Positions 1 through 7,970 of a DNA stretch of 64,000 nucleotides are shown here, one piece after another; position 1 is the first letter of the stretch; each line of letters opens with the position of its first letter. The DNA is from Bog-473 sp963730395 (GTDB taxonomy: Bacteria > Actinomycetota > Acidimicrobiia > Acidimicrobiales > RAAP-2): contig CAVSSK010000021.1 of the NCBI GenBank assembly GCA_963730395.1, positions 372,001-436,000 of the forward strand, read 5' to 3'. The notes beneath the pieces were generated by a model that saw only the letters and a list, made by a program, of their open reading frames with translations, was not told the DNA's origin and made no database searches. The position numbers and the translations under genes are program-made.

Positions 1-1
1 C

Positions 2-487
2 CCTCCGGGTGAGCCCGACGAGGCGGGCAAGGCGATGATGGCCATGAAGATGGACCAGGCCGCCCGCGACATGAGCGGGGCCGTCGACGAGGTGCTGCGG
101 CGCAGCTCGGGCGACAAGGTCGGGGTCATCGGCTTCTGCATGGGCGGTGGGCTCGCGTTGGTGCTGGCGACGCAGCGTCCCGACGCCGTCGCGGCCGTGG
201 TGCCGTGTTACGGCATCATCCCCTGGCCCGACGTACAGCCGGACTACTCAGCAATGTCGGCCGCAGTACTCGGCCACTACGCGGAGAAGGACGACTTCTT
301 CACGCCGGAGGCCGCGAACGCGTTGGCCGAACAGCTGCGCTCGATGGGCAAGTCGGTCGAGATCATCGTCTACCCCGACACGGACCACGCGTTCTTCAAC
401 GACACACGTCCCGAGGTCTACGCCGCCGATGCCGCACGCCAATTGTGGGACCGCACCGTGGCGTTCTTCCGGTCGCACCTCAGCTGA
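2..487 (+). CDS. Dienelactone hydrolase family protein (5' partial)
   Basis: C-terminal part of a dienelactone hydrolase-type alpha/beta hydrolase; the reading frame is open back to base 2, so the N terminus lies outside the window. The nucleophile elbow GFCMGG (about visible residue 46) carries the Cys nucleophile typical of this family rather than Ser. The Asp lies in AEKDDFF and the His in DTDHAFFN, completing a Cys-Asp-His triad. The family hydrolyses dienelactones in aromatic ring degradation, but many members act on other small esters or lactones, so the substrate here is open. It ends about 110 bases before the next gene. Confidence 0.9.
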   Translation, partial: PPGEPDEAGKAMMAMKMDQAARDMSGAVDEVLRRSSGDKVGVIGFCMGGGLALVLATQRPDAVAAVVPCYGIIPWPDVQPDYSAMSAAVLGHYAEKDDFFTPEAANALAEQLRSMGKSVEIIVYPDTDHAFFNDTRPEVYAADAARQLWDRTVAFFRSHLS

Positions 488-588
488 GTACGGTCATTCG
501 CGCCGCGTCGCGGTGAACGGCGTCGCCGGAACCGTCGGCGTCCCGGTGAACGGGTGCCCGTCCCGGTCAAGGCAGTGGGCCCGTTTGT

Positions 589-594
589 TACGAT
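589..594 (+). promoter_or_regulatory. -10 hexamer of a probable leaderless promoter (CoA ester lyase)
   Basis: TACGAT lies exactly 6 bases before the ATG at 601. A TANNNT box this close to the start places the expected transcription start at or next to the start codon. No Shine-Dalgarno is visible. Confidence 0.5.
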
Positions 595-600
595 CAGGCC

Positions 601-1539
601 ATGTCCGCACGCTCACGTGACCTCCCCCGCCGCTCCTGCCTCTCCACCCCCGGCTCGAACGAGAAGTTCCTGGCCAAGGCCCCTACCGTGCCCGCCGACA
701 TGACGTTCCTCGACCTCGAGGACGCCGTGGCGCCCCTCGAGAAGGAGAGCGCCCGGCCCAAGGTGGTCGACGCCATCAAGAACCTCCCCTGGGACGACCG
801 TGTGCTGTGCGTACGGGTCAACGCATGGGACACCGAATGGACGTACGGCGACGTGATCGAGGTCGTCGGGAACGCCGGTGAGCGCCTGGATGAGGTCATG
901 CTGCCCAAGGTCCAGTCGGCGTCGGACGTCATCGCGCTCGACCTGCTGCTGACGCAGGTGGAGAAGAAGTCCGGGCTGTCCGTCGGGCACATCGGGATCG
1001 AAGCGCAGATAGAGACGGCGCGCGGCCTCATCAACGTGGACGAGATCTGCGCCGCCTCACCGAGGCTCGAGACGATCATCTTCGGGCCGGCGGACTTCGC
1101 CGCCAGCATCGAGATGCCGGTGCTGACGGGCGGGATCGAGATCCCCGAGTACCCGGGCGATCACTTCAACTATGTGTTCAGCCGCATCCTGATGGCCGGC
1201 CGGGCCAACGGGCTGCAGGTGATCGATGGGCCATTCCTGAAGGTGCGCGAGCTCGATGCGCTGCGGGCGTATGCGATGCGCACGCGCATGCTGGGTTACG
1301 ACGGCAAGTGGGCCCTCACGCCCGACCAGGCCGGTGTCCTCAACGAGGTCTACTCGCCGACCCAGGAGCAGTTCGACCGGGCCTTCGACATCCTCGACGC
1401 CTACCAGAAGGCGACCGAGGAGGATCGCAAGGGTGCCGTGATGTTCGGCGACGAGATGATCGACGAGGCGAGCCGCAAGATGGCCATCAAGTTCGTGAGC
1501 CGGGGCGAGCGGGCCGGGCTCACGCGCAGCCCGGGCTGA
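601..1539 (+). CDS. CoA ester lyase, HpcH/HpaI aldolase / CitE-like
   Basis: A 312-residue protein of the HpcH/HpaI aldolase / citrate lyase beta family, which reversibly splits acyl-CoA esters such as malyl-CoA, beta-methylmalyl-CoA or citramalyl-CoA. Seen: the N-terminal RSCLSTPGSNEKFL segment, the DLEDAV motif near residue 38, IGIEAQIETARG with metal-binding acidic residues, and the FGPADFAAS strand. Length matches single-domain Mcl/CitE-like lyases. The ATG is 6 bases after a TACGAT box. Nearby acyl-CoA dehydrogenase and MaoC genes suggest a CoA-thioester catabolic role; the exact substrate cannot be read from sequence. Confidence 0.85.
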   Translation: MSARSRDLPRRSCLSTPGSNEKFLAKAPTVPADMTFLDLEDAVAPLEKESARPKVVDAIKNLPWDDRVLCVRVNAWDTEWTYGDVIEVVGNAGERLDEVMLPKVQSASDVIALDLLLTQVEKKSGLSVGHIGIEAQIETARGLINVDEICAASPRLETIIFGPADFAASIEMPVLTGGIEIPEYPGDHFNYVFSRILMAGRANGLQVIDGPFLKVRELDALRAYAMRTRMLGYDGKWALTPDQAGVLNEVYSPTQEQFDRAFDILDAYQKATEEDRKGAVMFGDEMIDEASRKMAIKFVSRGERAGLTRSPG

Positions 1540-3147
1540 TCAGCCCATCAACCGCCGTGCGATGACCTTGAGAGCCAGGGTCTCGTCGGCGCCTTCGAAG
1601 ATGGAGAGTACGCGCGCGTCGACGAAGTAGCGGCTCACCGGGAACTCCTCCGCGTAGCCCATCCCGCCGTGGATCTGCATGGCCTCCCGCGTGACCCACT
1701 CGGCGGCGCGACACACGTACGCCTTGACCATGGAGGCCTCGAGCGTGCCCTCGCCGCGCGCCATCAGGCGGGCGACGTGGTACGAGCTCTGCCGCGTCGC
1801 TTGGATGATCACGGCCATGCGGCCGAGCTTGGCCTGCGTCAACTGGTACTCGGCGATGGGCGACCCGAACACCTTGCGCTCGGCGGCGTAGGACGACGCC
1901 GCCTCGTAGGCGGCCTGCATCACGCCCAGCGCGCGCGCTGCCGTCTGGAGACGCCCGTTCTCGAAGCCCTGCATCTGAAGGTAGAACCCCTTGCCCAGGC
2001 CCTCCGCTCCACCCACGAGGTTGGCCTCGGGCACGAACCAGTTCTCGAACGCCAGCTCGTAGGAGTGCATGCCGCGGTAGCCGAGCGTGTCGATGGGACG
2101 GCCCTCCAGGCGGCCCGGCGCAAGGTCGCGGGGTCGATCCGGTGCGCCCTCCTGTGTGAAGACGAAGCCGTGGCCGTCACCGCGGGGTTTCTCGACGACG
2201 AACATGGAGATGCCGCGGTGCGTGAGGGAGCGGTCGGCGTCGGTGCGGGCCAGCAGCATCAACACGTCGGCTCGGGCGGCGAACGTGCACCACGTCTTGA
2301 CGCCGTTGACGACCCAGCCGCCCGGCACCGGGGCTGCCGAGGTGACGATCCCGGCGACGTCCGAGCCGTAGTCGGGCTCGGTGACGGCGACGGCGGCCAG
2401 GATCTCCGCCGAGGCCAGCTTGGGCAGCCACTGCTTCTTCTGCTCCTCCGTGCCCCCGTACACCAGGGCGCGGGTCAGGATCTCGGGCCGGGTGATGAGC
2501 GAGCCGCCGACACCGAGCGAGCCCCAGCTCAGTTCCTCGGTGGCCACGACCATGCCCATGTAGTCGCTCTCCCCGCCGGACGCGAAGCCGCCGTACTCCT
2601 CGGGCACCGACAGGCCGAAGCCGCCGAGCTCGGCCAGGCCCTCGATCACCTCCTCGGGGATGTCGCCGTTCTCACGGTGCACGTGCTCGGCGTGAGGGCG
2701 GACCTTGTCCTCGGCGAAGCGGTGGAAGGTCTGGCGGACGAGCTCGAAGTCCTCGCCGAGATGCCGGGGCCCTTCCGTGGCGGCCAGGCCGGCGAGCACG
2801 GACGGGTCGCGTTGCGCGGCGAGGAAGGCGGCGGCCGGCGTCACCCACTCGGCCTCCACCCCCCACAGGGGCTCGCGCCCCGCCACCTTGCCGACGAGCT
2901 CGGCCACGACGTCGGCGACGAACGCGGCGGCGATGCGGGCCTCGGTCTCCCCTCGCTCGCCGTATTCGAGCGCGGCTCGTGCCGTCGCCACCGCGGCCGC
3001 GGCGTGCGCCACGTCGTAGGCGACCACCTGGTTGGCGTCGATCCCACCCTGCGCACGGACGGCGTCGCACGCCTGGTCGACGAGGCGTTGGGCCAGGTCG
3101 ACCGCTTCGGTGGCGCCGGCCAGCTGGGGCGCGGAGGGCGTGGTCAC
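1540..3147 (-). CDS. Acyl-CoA dehydrogenase with N-terminal helical extension
   Basis: A 535-residue FAD-dependent acyl-CoA dehydrogenase. The first ~125 residues are Ala-rich and predicted helical, resembling an extra C-terminal-type helical bundle, and are absent from ordinary ~380-residue enzymes. The canonical fold follows: VTEPDYGSD (FAD/substrate region), the YRGMHSYELAFENWFVP strand, FGSPIAEYQ and IHGGMGYAEEFPVSR. The C-terminal IFEGADETLAL retains the Glu used as catalytic base in MCAD-type enzymes. Start is GTG at 3147, 6 bases after a TAGGGT box. The preferred acyl chain is unknown. Confidence 0.88.
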   Translation of the reverse strand: MTTPSAPQLAGATEAVDLAQRLVDQACDAVRAQGGIDANQVVAYDVAHAAAAVATARAALEYGERGETEARIAAAFVADVVAELVGKVAGREPLWGVEAEWVTPAAAFLAAQRDPSVLAGLAATEGPRHLGEDFELVRQTFHRFAEDKVRPHAEHVHRENGDIPEEVIEGLAELGGFGLSVPEEYGGFASGGESDYMGMVVATEELSWGSLGVGGSLITRPEILTRALVYGGTEEQKKQWLPKLASAEILAAVAVTEPDYGSDVAGIVTSAAPVPGGWVVNGVKTWCTFAARADVLMLLARTDADRSLTHRGISMFVVEKPRGDGHGFVFTQEGAPDRPRDLAPGRLEGRPIDTLGYRGMHSYELAFENWFVPEANLVGGAEGLGKGFYLQMQGFENGRLQTAARALGVMQAAYEAASSYAAERKVFGSPIAEYQLTQAKLGRMAVIIQATRQSSYHVARLMARGEGTLEASMVKAYVCRAAEWVTREAMQIHGGMGYAEEFPVSRYFVDARVLSIFEGADETLALKVIARRLMG

Positions 3148-3153
3148 GGGGCG

Positions 3154-3159
3154 ACCCTA
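3154..3159 (-). promoter_or_regulatory. -10 hexamer of a probable leaderless promoter (acyl-CoA dehydrogenase)
   Basis: On the minus strand TAGGGT sits 6 bases before the GTG at 3147. It supports that GTG as the start and a transcript with essentially no 5' leader. Confidence 0.45.
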
Positions 3160-3197
3160 ATGGCTCGTGCGGGGCGCCTCTTCGGGCGTGCGGCCGG

Positions 3198-3857
3198 TCA
3201 ACCTCTGCGGCCGATGACCGTCACCAGGGGTGGCAGGACGATCGGGTCCTCCCCCGGGTCGACCCCCGTGAGCGACTCCAGGTAGCGCGCCACCGGGCCC
3301 GGGCCGACCCCGGCGGGTGCCTCGGCCCAGGCGTCGACCACCTCGAGCCCGGCGTCGCGTACGAGCCCAGGGAGGATCGCCCCGACGTCGGGATGGCGGG
3401 CGTCGGGCATCGACAACGGCGATCCCGCGATCCGCCCGGCCGACGTGATCGGCTCCTGGGCGACGACCCAACCGCCGGGGCGGACCGCGTCCGCCATCAT
3501 GCGCACGACGGTGACGGGCTCGAGCACGTGGAGCAGCAGGAAGCGACAGAACGCGAGGTCGACCTGCTCGGGGAGCGACAGGTCCTCACCGGCCTGCGTC
3601 AGAGCGATCACCTGCGCGTGCGCGGCCGCGGCTCGTGCGACCTCGTCGCGGGCCAGCGGGTCGCTGTCGACGGCGTACACGCGGCCATCGCGGCCGACCA
3701 TCTCGGCCAGGGCCACCGACACGTCGCCCCCGCCGGCGCCGACGTCGACGCAGCGCCATCCGGCACCGAGACCCAGCCGCTGGAGCGCCGTGGCCAGGGG
3801 GCGCCGGTAGACGTCGTCACGCAGCCCTATGAGCTCACTCACGACGTCGTTCCGCAC
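3198..3857 (-). CDS. Class I SAM-dependent methyltransferase
   Basis: A 219-residue Rossmann methyltransferase. Motif I VDVGAGGGDVS (about residues 37-47) binds AdoMet, followed by the acidic end of strand 2 in VYAVDSDP and the LAFCRFLLLHV segment resembling motif IV. The protein is Ala/Gly-rich and single-domain, of the ubiE/Methyltransf_11 type; the acceptor is unknown. The ATG overlaps the 3' end of the upstream membrane-protein gene by 23 bases, so the two are probably co-transcribed. Confidence 0.8.
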   Translation of the reverse strand: MRNDVVSELIGLRDDVYRRPLATALQRLGLGAGWRCVDVGAGGGDVSVALAEMVGRDGRVYAVDSDPLARDEVARAAAAHAQVIALTQAGEDLSLPEQVDLAFCRFLLLHVLEPVTVVRMMADAVRPGGWVVAQEPITSAGRIAGSPLSMPDARHPDVGAILPGLVRDAGLEVVDAWAEAPAGVGPGPVARYLESLTGVDPGEDPIVLPPLVTVIGRRG

Positions 3858-5118
3858 CGACCGGCACCATGGCCCCGCACTCTACGGCGCCGGCGGGGCC
3901 CGGCCCTTCCCGGCGGCCGGTGGTCGAGGCAGCCCATCGGCGCGGTGACGGCCCGGTGGACGCCAACATGACCACGAGCATGGCCATGAGTGCGGGCCAC
4001 CACAGCACGATGTCGTGCACCCGGCGATCCCCGAACACCATGGTCACGAGGAGCGCGGTGGCGCACAGACCGAACCGGAGCCTGCTGCGGCGCAGCGACA
4101 GCACCAGGCAGAGGGCGGGCACCGGCCAGAGGTAGTACCAGTTCAGCTCCGTCTCGAGCAGCACGCGCAGGAAGAACGCGACGGCGGCCATGGTGAGCAC
4201 GCGGTCGAGCCCGTGGTCCCGGTGGCAGACCCGTACAGCCAGGGCCGCGCCGAGAACGACGGCGATCAGGCGGGTGGGGCCGCCGCCGTGGAGCCCGGGC
4301 CCGATGACGGGTGCCAGACGGGTCAGAGGCGTGAGCGAGACGTACTTCGGCTGGAACGGTTGGCGTACCAACACGAAGAGGGTGCGGTGCATCTCTGCGA
4401 CCAGCGGGGGGATGAGGACCACGATGCTCGGCAACGCGAGAAGCCAGGACAGGCGCGCCGCGCCGCGCCAACTGAGGCGGGCCAGCACCGGTGCGACGCC
4501 GAGGAGAGCGAGCGGTTGGAAGGCGATGCCGACGCCGAGGAGGAGGGCGGCGCGGGGCGCGGCGTCCGAACGGCCACGTTCCATGGTCAGCGCGGCCCAG
4601 ACCACCAGGGCGACGGCCACGCAGTCCTCCGGGTGGCCCCAGCCGCCCGCAACGTTGGCGACACCGAGCCCACCTACCAGCGCGAGCGCGAGGCGGCGGC
4701 GCTCGGAGAGCCCCCAGTGGCGCGCCACCGCGTCGATGGCGAAGAGCGCGGTCGACGCGAGGAGGACGGCAGCCGGACCGAGCACGAACCACAGGCTCAG
4801 GGGCTCGCCCGAGGTGTGCAGATGGGGCGACAGCCCGAGGAGCTGACCGAGGGCCAACACCGGCACGAGCACCAGCTCCAGCGCCGGGGGCGAGGTCAAC
4901 GCCCCGTTCCGCACGTAGATGTCCGCGAAGTGGGCATGGAGGATGGCCGACGACGACGTGGCCAGGCTCCACAGGTCGCTGGGTGAGACCAGGTTGGCCC
5001 TTCCGATGTGAAGTGCACGGTGGCCCAACAGACTGAAGGCCATCACGCCGACGACCATGACCACGGTGGCGGCGACAGGCGCCGACCGCTCCTCAGCCCA
5101 TGCCGAAATGCGGTCCAT
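3835..5118 (-). CDS. Multipass membrane protein, possible GT-C-like glycosyltransferase
   Basis: A 427-residue hydrophobic protein with roughly nine to eleven predicted membrane helices. It starts with a short cytoplasmic segment and a first helix around residues 15-33, and ends in an Arg/Gly-rich soluble tail of about 45 residues. Layout and the extracytoplasmic loop after the first helix resemble polyprenyl-phosphate-mannose-dependent GT-C transferases (DUF2029-like), but I see no decisive catalytic motif. The minus-strand leader has a good Shine-Dalgarno (AAGGAGG) 4-5 bases before the ATG, unlike the leaderless genes around it. It overlaps the downstream methyltransferase gene. Confidence 0.6.
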   Translation of the reverse strand: MDRISAWAEERSAPVAATVVMVVGVMAFSLLGHRALHIGRANLVSPSDLWSLATSSSAILHAHFADIYVRNGALTSPPALELVLVPVLALGQLLGLSPHLHTSGEPLSLWFVLGPAAVLLASTALFAIDAVARHWGLSERRRLALALVGGLGVANVAGGWGHPEDCVAVALVVWAALTMERGRSDAAPRAALLLGVGIAFQPLALLGVAPVLARLSWRGAARLSWLLALPSIVVLIPPLVAEMHRTLFVLVRQPFQPKYVSLTPLTRLAPVIGPGLHGGGPTRLIAVVLGAALAVRVCHRDHGLDRVLTMAAVAFFLRVLLETELNWYYLWPVPALCLVLSLRRSRLRFGLCATALLVTMVFGDRRVHDIVLWWPALMAMLVVMLASTGPSPRRWAASTTGRREGPGPAGAVECGAMVPVGAERRRE

Positions 5119-5151
5119 GCTCCTCCTTATCGGCCCACCTTGACGGCCCGA

Positions 5152-5157
5152 TAACCT
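5152..5157 (+). promoter_or_regulatory. -10 hexamer of a probable leaderless promoter (DUF6941 gene)
   Basis: TAACCT lies 8 bases before the GTG at 5166. It favours the shorter gene start at 5166 over the open frame beginning at 5100. Confidence 0.45.
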
Positions 5158-5165
5158 CCCATCCC

Positions 5166-5603
5166 GTGAAAGTGACGATGTTGCTCTGCGACGCGGCCCA
5201 GGTGTCCGACGGCAAGCTCTACATACTGGGGGGCGGCTGGAGCATGACCGGTCCCGATCCCGTGCCCTCCGCTGTCGCGCTGAAGATCGACGTGGACTGG
5301 CACGAGACCGAGACCTCGCACCACTGGGAGCTGTTCCTCGAGGACGCCGACGGCCGTCCGGTGCTCATGGAGACGGCGGACGGGACCCAGCCCGTCGAGG
5401 TGCGCGGTGAATTCACCGTGAGCCAGCCTCAGGGGATCCCCGAGGGCTCGCCGATCGACGTCGCCCTGGCCGTCAACCTGGGGCCCATCCCCCTGGAGCC
5501 GGGCACCCGCTTCGCCTGGCGGATGACCATCGACGGCGAGGCACTCCCGGGCGCGTCCCTCGGGTTCACCACACGTCCGAGGCCGGCACCGGTCGGGGAG
5601 TGA
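5166..5603 (+). CDS. DUF6941-like conserved protein
   Basis: A protein of about 145 residues of unknown function. The N terminus VKVTMLLCDAAQV followed by DGKLYILGGGWS resembles a conserved actinobacterial family (DUF6941) predicted to form a small beta-sandwich. I chose GTG 5166 because the conserved N terminus begins there and a TAACCT box lies 8 bases upstream; the frame stays open to 5100. Its TGA overlaps the GTG of the MaoC gene (GTGA), so the two are translationally coupled. No catalytic residues are evident. Confidence 0.7.
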   Translation: MKVTMLLCDAAQVSDGKLYILGGGWSMTGPDPVPSAVALKIDVDWHETETSHHWELFLEDADGRPVLMETADGTQPVEVRGEFTVSQPQGIPEGSPIDVALAVNLGPIPLEPGTRFAWRMTIDGEALPGASLGFTTRPRPAPVGE

Positions 5604-6112
5604 CGGTCCACGACCGGCCGTTCGGCCGCTACCTCGAGGACTTCGTTCCCGGTGACATCTACCGGCACTGGCCCGGCAAGACCGTGACCGAGTACGACGA
5701 CCATCTGTTCTGCATGATCACGATGAACCACCACCCCCTGCATACCAACGCCTGGTTCGCCGAGCACGAGACGGTGCAAGGCAAGAACGTCGTGGTGGGC
5801 AACCTCGTCTACTCCCTCGTGCTCGGAATGAGCGTCCCCGATGTCAGCGGTTCGTGCATCGCCAACCTCGAGGTCGAGTCGCTCCTGCACCGCTCGCCCA
5901 CGTTCCACGGCGACACGATCTATGCCGAGACCCGGGTCCTCGATGCCACGCCCTCGAAGTCCAAGGATGATCGGGGGATCGTGACGGTCGAGACCAAGGC
6001 CTTCAACCAGCGTGGCGAAGAGGTCTGCTATTTCCGCCGCAAGCTGATGGTCTGGAAGACAGCGCATGCGCCGGCGCGCCGGCGGCCCTACGGCGACGAC
6101 GTCTGGGACTGA
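5600..6112 (+). CDS. MaoC family dehydratase
   Basis: A 170-residue single hot-dog-fold protein of the MaoC / (R)-enoyl-CoA hydratase family. Seen: an N-terminal DFVPGDIYRHWPGKTVTE segment; DDHLFCMITMNHHPLHTN, which matches the catalytic Asp/His region; and the later FHGDTIYAETRV strand. This HWPGKTVTE pattern is common among MaoC proteins annotated as mesaconyl-CoA or beta-methylmalyl-CoA dehydratase-like. With a CoA ester lyase 4 kb upstream this would suit a C4-C5 CoA-ester route, but that is inference. The GTG overlaps the preceding stop. Confidence 0.82.
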   Translation: MTVHDRPFGRYLEDFVPGDIYRHWPGKTVTEYDDHLFCMITMNHHPLHTNAWFAEHETVQGKNVVVGNLVYSLVLGMSVPDVSGSCIANLEVESLLHRSPTFHGDTIYAETRVLDATPSKSKDDRGIVTVETKAFNQRGEEVCYFRRKLMVWKTAHAPARRRPYGDDVWD

Positions 6113-7007
6113 CGCCCCGCCGCTGTCCGCCGACAGGGTGCGGCGCTTCCGGCGCCGCCTCCTGGAGTGGGGGGCCGGGCATCGCCGCGACCTGCCCTGG
6201 CGCCGTACCCGCGACCCGTGGCGGATACTCGTGTCCGAGGTGATGCTGCAGCAGACGCAGGTGGAGCGTGTGGTGCCGCACTACGAGCGCTTCGTCGCCG
6301 CCTTCGCCAGCCCGGCCGAGTGCGCCGCCGCCCGGCCTGCAGAGGTGGTGCGGCTGTGGTCCGGCCTCGGCTACAACCGGCGTGCCCTCAACCTGCACCG
6401 GGCGGCCTGCAGCGTCGTCAACGACCACGCCGGCGACCTGCCGCGCGGGGACGAGGAACTGCGCGCCCTGGCGGGCGTCGGCCCCTATACGGCGCGCGCC
6501 GTGCGGTCCTTGGCCTTCGGCGAGGACGTGGCGGCGGTGGACACCAACGCGGCGCGGGTCCTGGCCCGCTGTGTGCGGGCCGCGCCCCTCGGTGCCACGG
6601 CCGCGACCCGGTTGGGTGACCGCCTTGTCCCCGCCGGATTGTCGTGGGAGTTCAACCAGACCATGTTCGATCTCGGCGCGACGGTGTGCACGGGCACGCG
6701 GCCAGACTGCGGGTCCTGCCCCCTGCGCCACCAGTGCGCGTGGCGGCGTCACGGGACAGTCGAGGCCGACCCGTGGCGGTCGAGCCCCTCGGCCCGGGCG
6801 CAGAGCGCCTTCGTCGGCTCGGACCGCCAGGGGCGTGGACGGCTCCTCGACGCACTGCGCGGCGGCGGCGTGGCGGCCCTGGCACTGGCGGGAGCCTGCG
6901 GGTGGCCCGAGGACCGGGCCCGGGCCGAGCGCATCGCCGCCGCTCTGGTGGCCGAGGGGTTCGCGCGGTGGTCCGGCGGGGCCGATCCCGTCCTCCGTCT
7001 GCGCTGA
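6066..7007 (+). CDS. mutY: A/G-specific adenine DNA glycosylase MutY
   Basis: Removes adenine mispaired with 8-oxoguanine. Seen: LPWRRTRDPWRILVSEVMLQQTQV with the catalytic Glu, the helix-hairpin-helix GVGPYTARAV, VDTNAARVLAR with the catalytic Asp, and a C-terminal 4Fe-4S site with Cys spacing C-x6-C-x2-C-x5-C (CTGTRPDCGSCPLRHQC). The remaining ~80 C-terminal residues are short and do not obviously form the NUDIX-like 8-oxoG domain, as in other compact actinobacterial MutY. The ATG at 6066 overlaps maoC by 47 bases; GTG 6138 is an alternative start. The cluster would be supplied by the SUF genes downstream. Confidence 0.92.
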   Translation: MRRRAGGPTATTSGTDAPPLSADRVRRFRRRLLEWGAGHRRDLPWRRTRDPWRILVSEVMLQQTQVERVVPHYERFVAAFASPAECAAARPAEVVRLWSGLGYNRRALNLHRAACSVVNDHAGDLPRGDEELRALAGVGPYTARAVRSLAFGEDVAAVDTNAARVLARCVRAAPLGATAATRLGDRLVPAGLSWEFNQTMFDLGATVCTGTRPDCGSCPLRHQCAWRRHGTVEADPWRSSPSARAQSAFVGSDRQGRGRLLDALRGGGVAALALAGACGWPEDRARAERIAAALVAEGFARWSGGADPVLRLR

Positions 7008-7027
7008 GGAGCAGCCCGGCGAGGCGG

Positions 7028-7065
7028 GCAGGACCGCGAGGAGGCGGCAGGACCGCTAGGAGGCG
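7028..7065. repeat. Two tandem 19-bp direct repeats
   Basis: 7028-7046 and 7047-7065 are adjacent 19-bp copies differing at one base (G at 7038, T at 7057). The second copy contains the TAG stop codon of the minus-strand hydrolase (7056-7058). The first copy has the substituted base and no stop, so this looks like a small tandem duplication at a gene end. Confidence 0.75.
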
Positions 7066-7928
7066 GTCAGGAAGTCGACGATGCGCCGGTTGACGACGTC
7101 GGGCCGCTCCAGGTGGAGGAAGTGGCCCGTGCCGTCCAGGATCTCCATCTCGGAGCCCTCGGCCATGAAGTCCAGCGGCGACCCGATGGAGGACACCAGC
7201 ATGCAGCCGTCGTCGCGGCCGTGCAGGTACAGCGTCGGCTTCGGTGTCGGCAGGAGCGCGGCCGCCTGCTCGTCGGCCAGCTCGGGCGCCTGCAGCGAGG
7301 CGTCGTAGAGGGCGCGGTAGGCACCGATGGCCGCGACCATGTGCGCGGGGTCGCCGATGGACTCCTTGACGCGTGCCACGTCCCATGTCGCGTCGTAGCC
7401 GGGCGACCAGTCGTGCCAGAGGCCGTCGATGAACGAGTAGTCGTCGAGCGGCAGCGCGACCTCGGCGAGCGGGGAGAGGAAGAAGAACATGTACCAGCTC
7501 CGCCGGAGCTGCGCGTACGAGAGCAGCGACATGCCGATGGAGCCGGTCGGCGCGACGGCGGCGGTGACGGCTCGGTGCCAACGTTCCGGTTGGTGGGCGA
7601 CGGCGCCGTAGGTCGCCAACGCCCCCCAGTCGTGCCCGATGAGCACCGCGCCGGCGTCGCCCCCGAGCGCCTCGTGGAGCGCATTCGCATCTTGCACCAG
7701 CGCCCCGATCTGGTAGCGCCCGTCGGCGGGGACCTGCGTCGGGGCGTAGCCGCGCAGGAAGGGTGCCACGGCCCGGAAGCCGGCCGCCGCGAGCTCGGGG
7801 ACCAGGTGGCGCCAGGTGTGCGCCGTGTCCGGGAACCCGTGGAGGCACAGGGCGAGGGGCCCGTTTTCGGGACCCTCGGTGAGGTATGCGAACTCGAGTC
7901 CGTTCGCCTGGATGGTCCGCTGTTCCAT
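7056..7928 (-). CDS. Alpha/beta hydrolase, epoxide-hydrolase-like
   Basis: A 290-residue alpha/beta hydrolase. Seen: oxyanion-hole motif HGFPDTAHTW (about residue 32), nucleophile elbow GHDWGA with an Asp nucleophile as in epoxide hydrolases and haloalkane dehalogenases, a cap domain, acidic residue in LHGRDDG and the C-terminal His in GTGHFLHLE. Asp at the elbow rather than Ser points to epoxide or halide chemistry, or a related lyase; the substrate is unknown. The frame is open far upstream but the true start is ATG 7928, where homology begins and a TACGTT box lies 8 bases before it. Confidence 0.85.
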   Translation of the reverse strand: MEQRTIQANGLEFAYLTEGPENGPLALCLHGFPDTAHTWRHLVPELAAAGFRAVAPFLRGYAPTQVPADGRYQIGALVQDANALHEALGGDAGAVLIGHDWGALATYGAVAHQPERWHRAVTAAVAPTGSIGMSLLSYAQLRRSWYMFFFLSPLAEVALPLDDYSFIDGLWHDWSPGYDATWDVARVKESIGDPAHMVAAIGAYRALYDASLQAPELADEQAAALLPTPKPTLYLHGRDDGCMLVSSIGSPLDFMAEGSEMEILDGTGHFLHLERPDVVNRRIVDFLTAS

Positions 7929-7936
7929 GGCGTCAG

Positions 7937-7942
7937 AACGTA
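7937..7942 (-). promoter_or_regulatory. -10 hexamer of a probable leaderless promoter (hydrolase)
   Basis: Minus-strand TACGTT ends 8 bases before the ATG at 7928. Together with the plus-strand box at 7958-7963 it makes a 42-bp divergent promoter between two genes. Confidence 0.4.
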
Positions 7943-7957
7943 CCGTCCTCCGCAGAG

Positions 7958-7963
7958 TAACGT
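7958..7963 (+). promoter_or_regulatory. -10 hexamer of a probable leaderless promoter (MBL hydrolase)
   Basis: TAACGT lies 7 bases before the GTG at 7971, which supports this GTG as the start of the MBL gene. Confidence 0.45.
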
Positions 7964-7970
7964 TGCGTGG

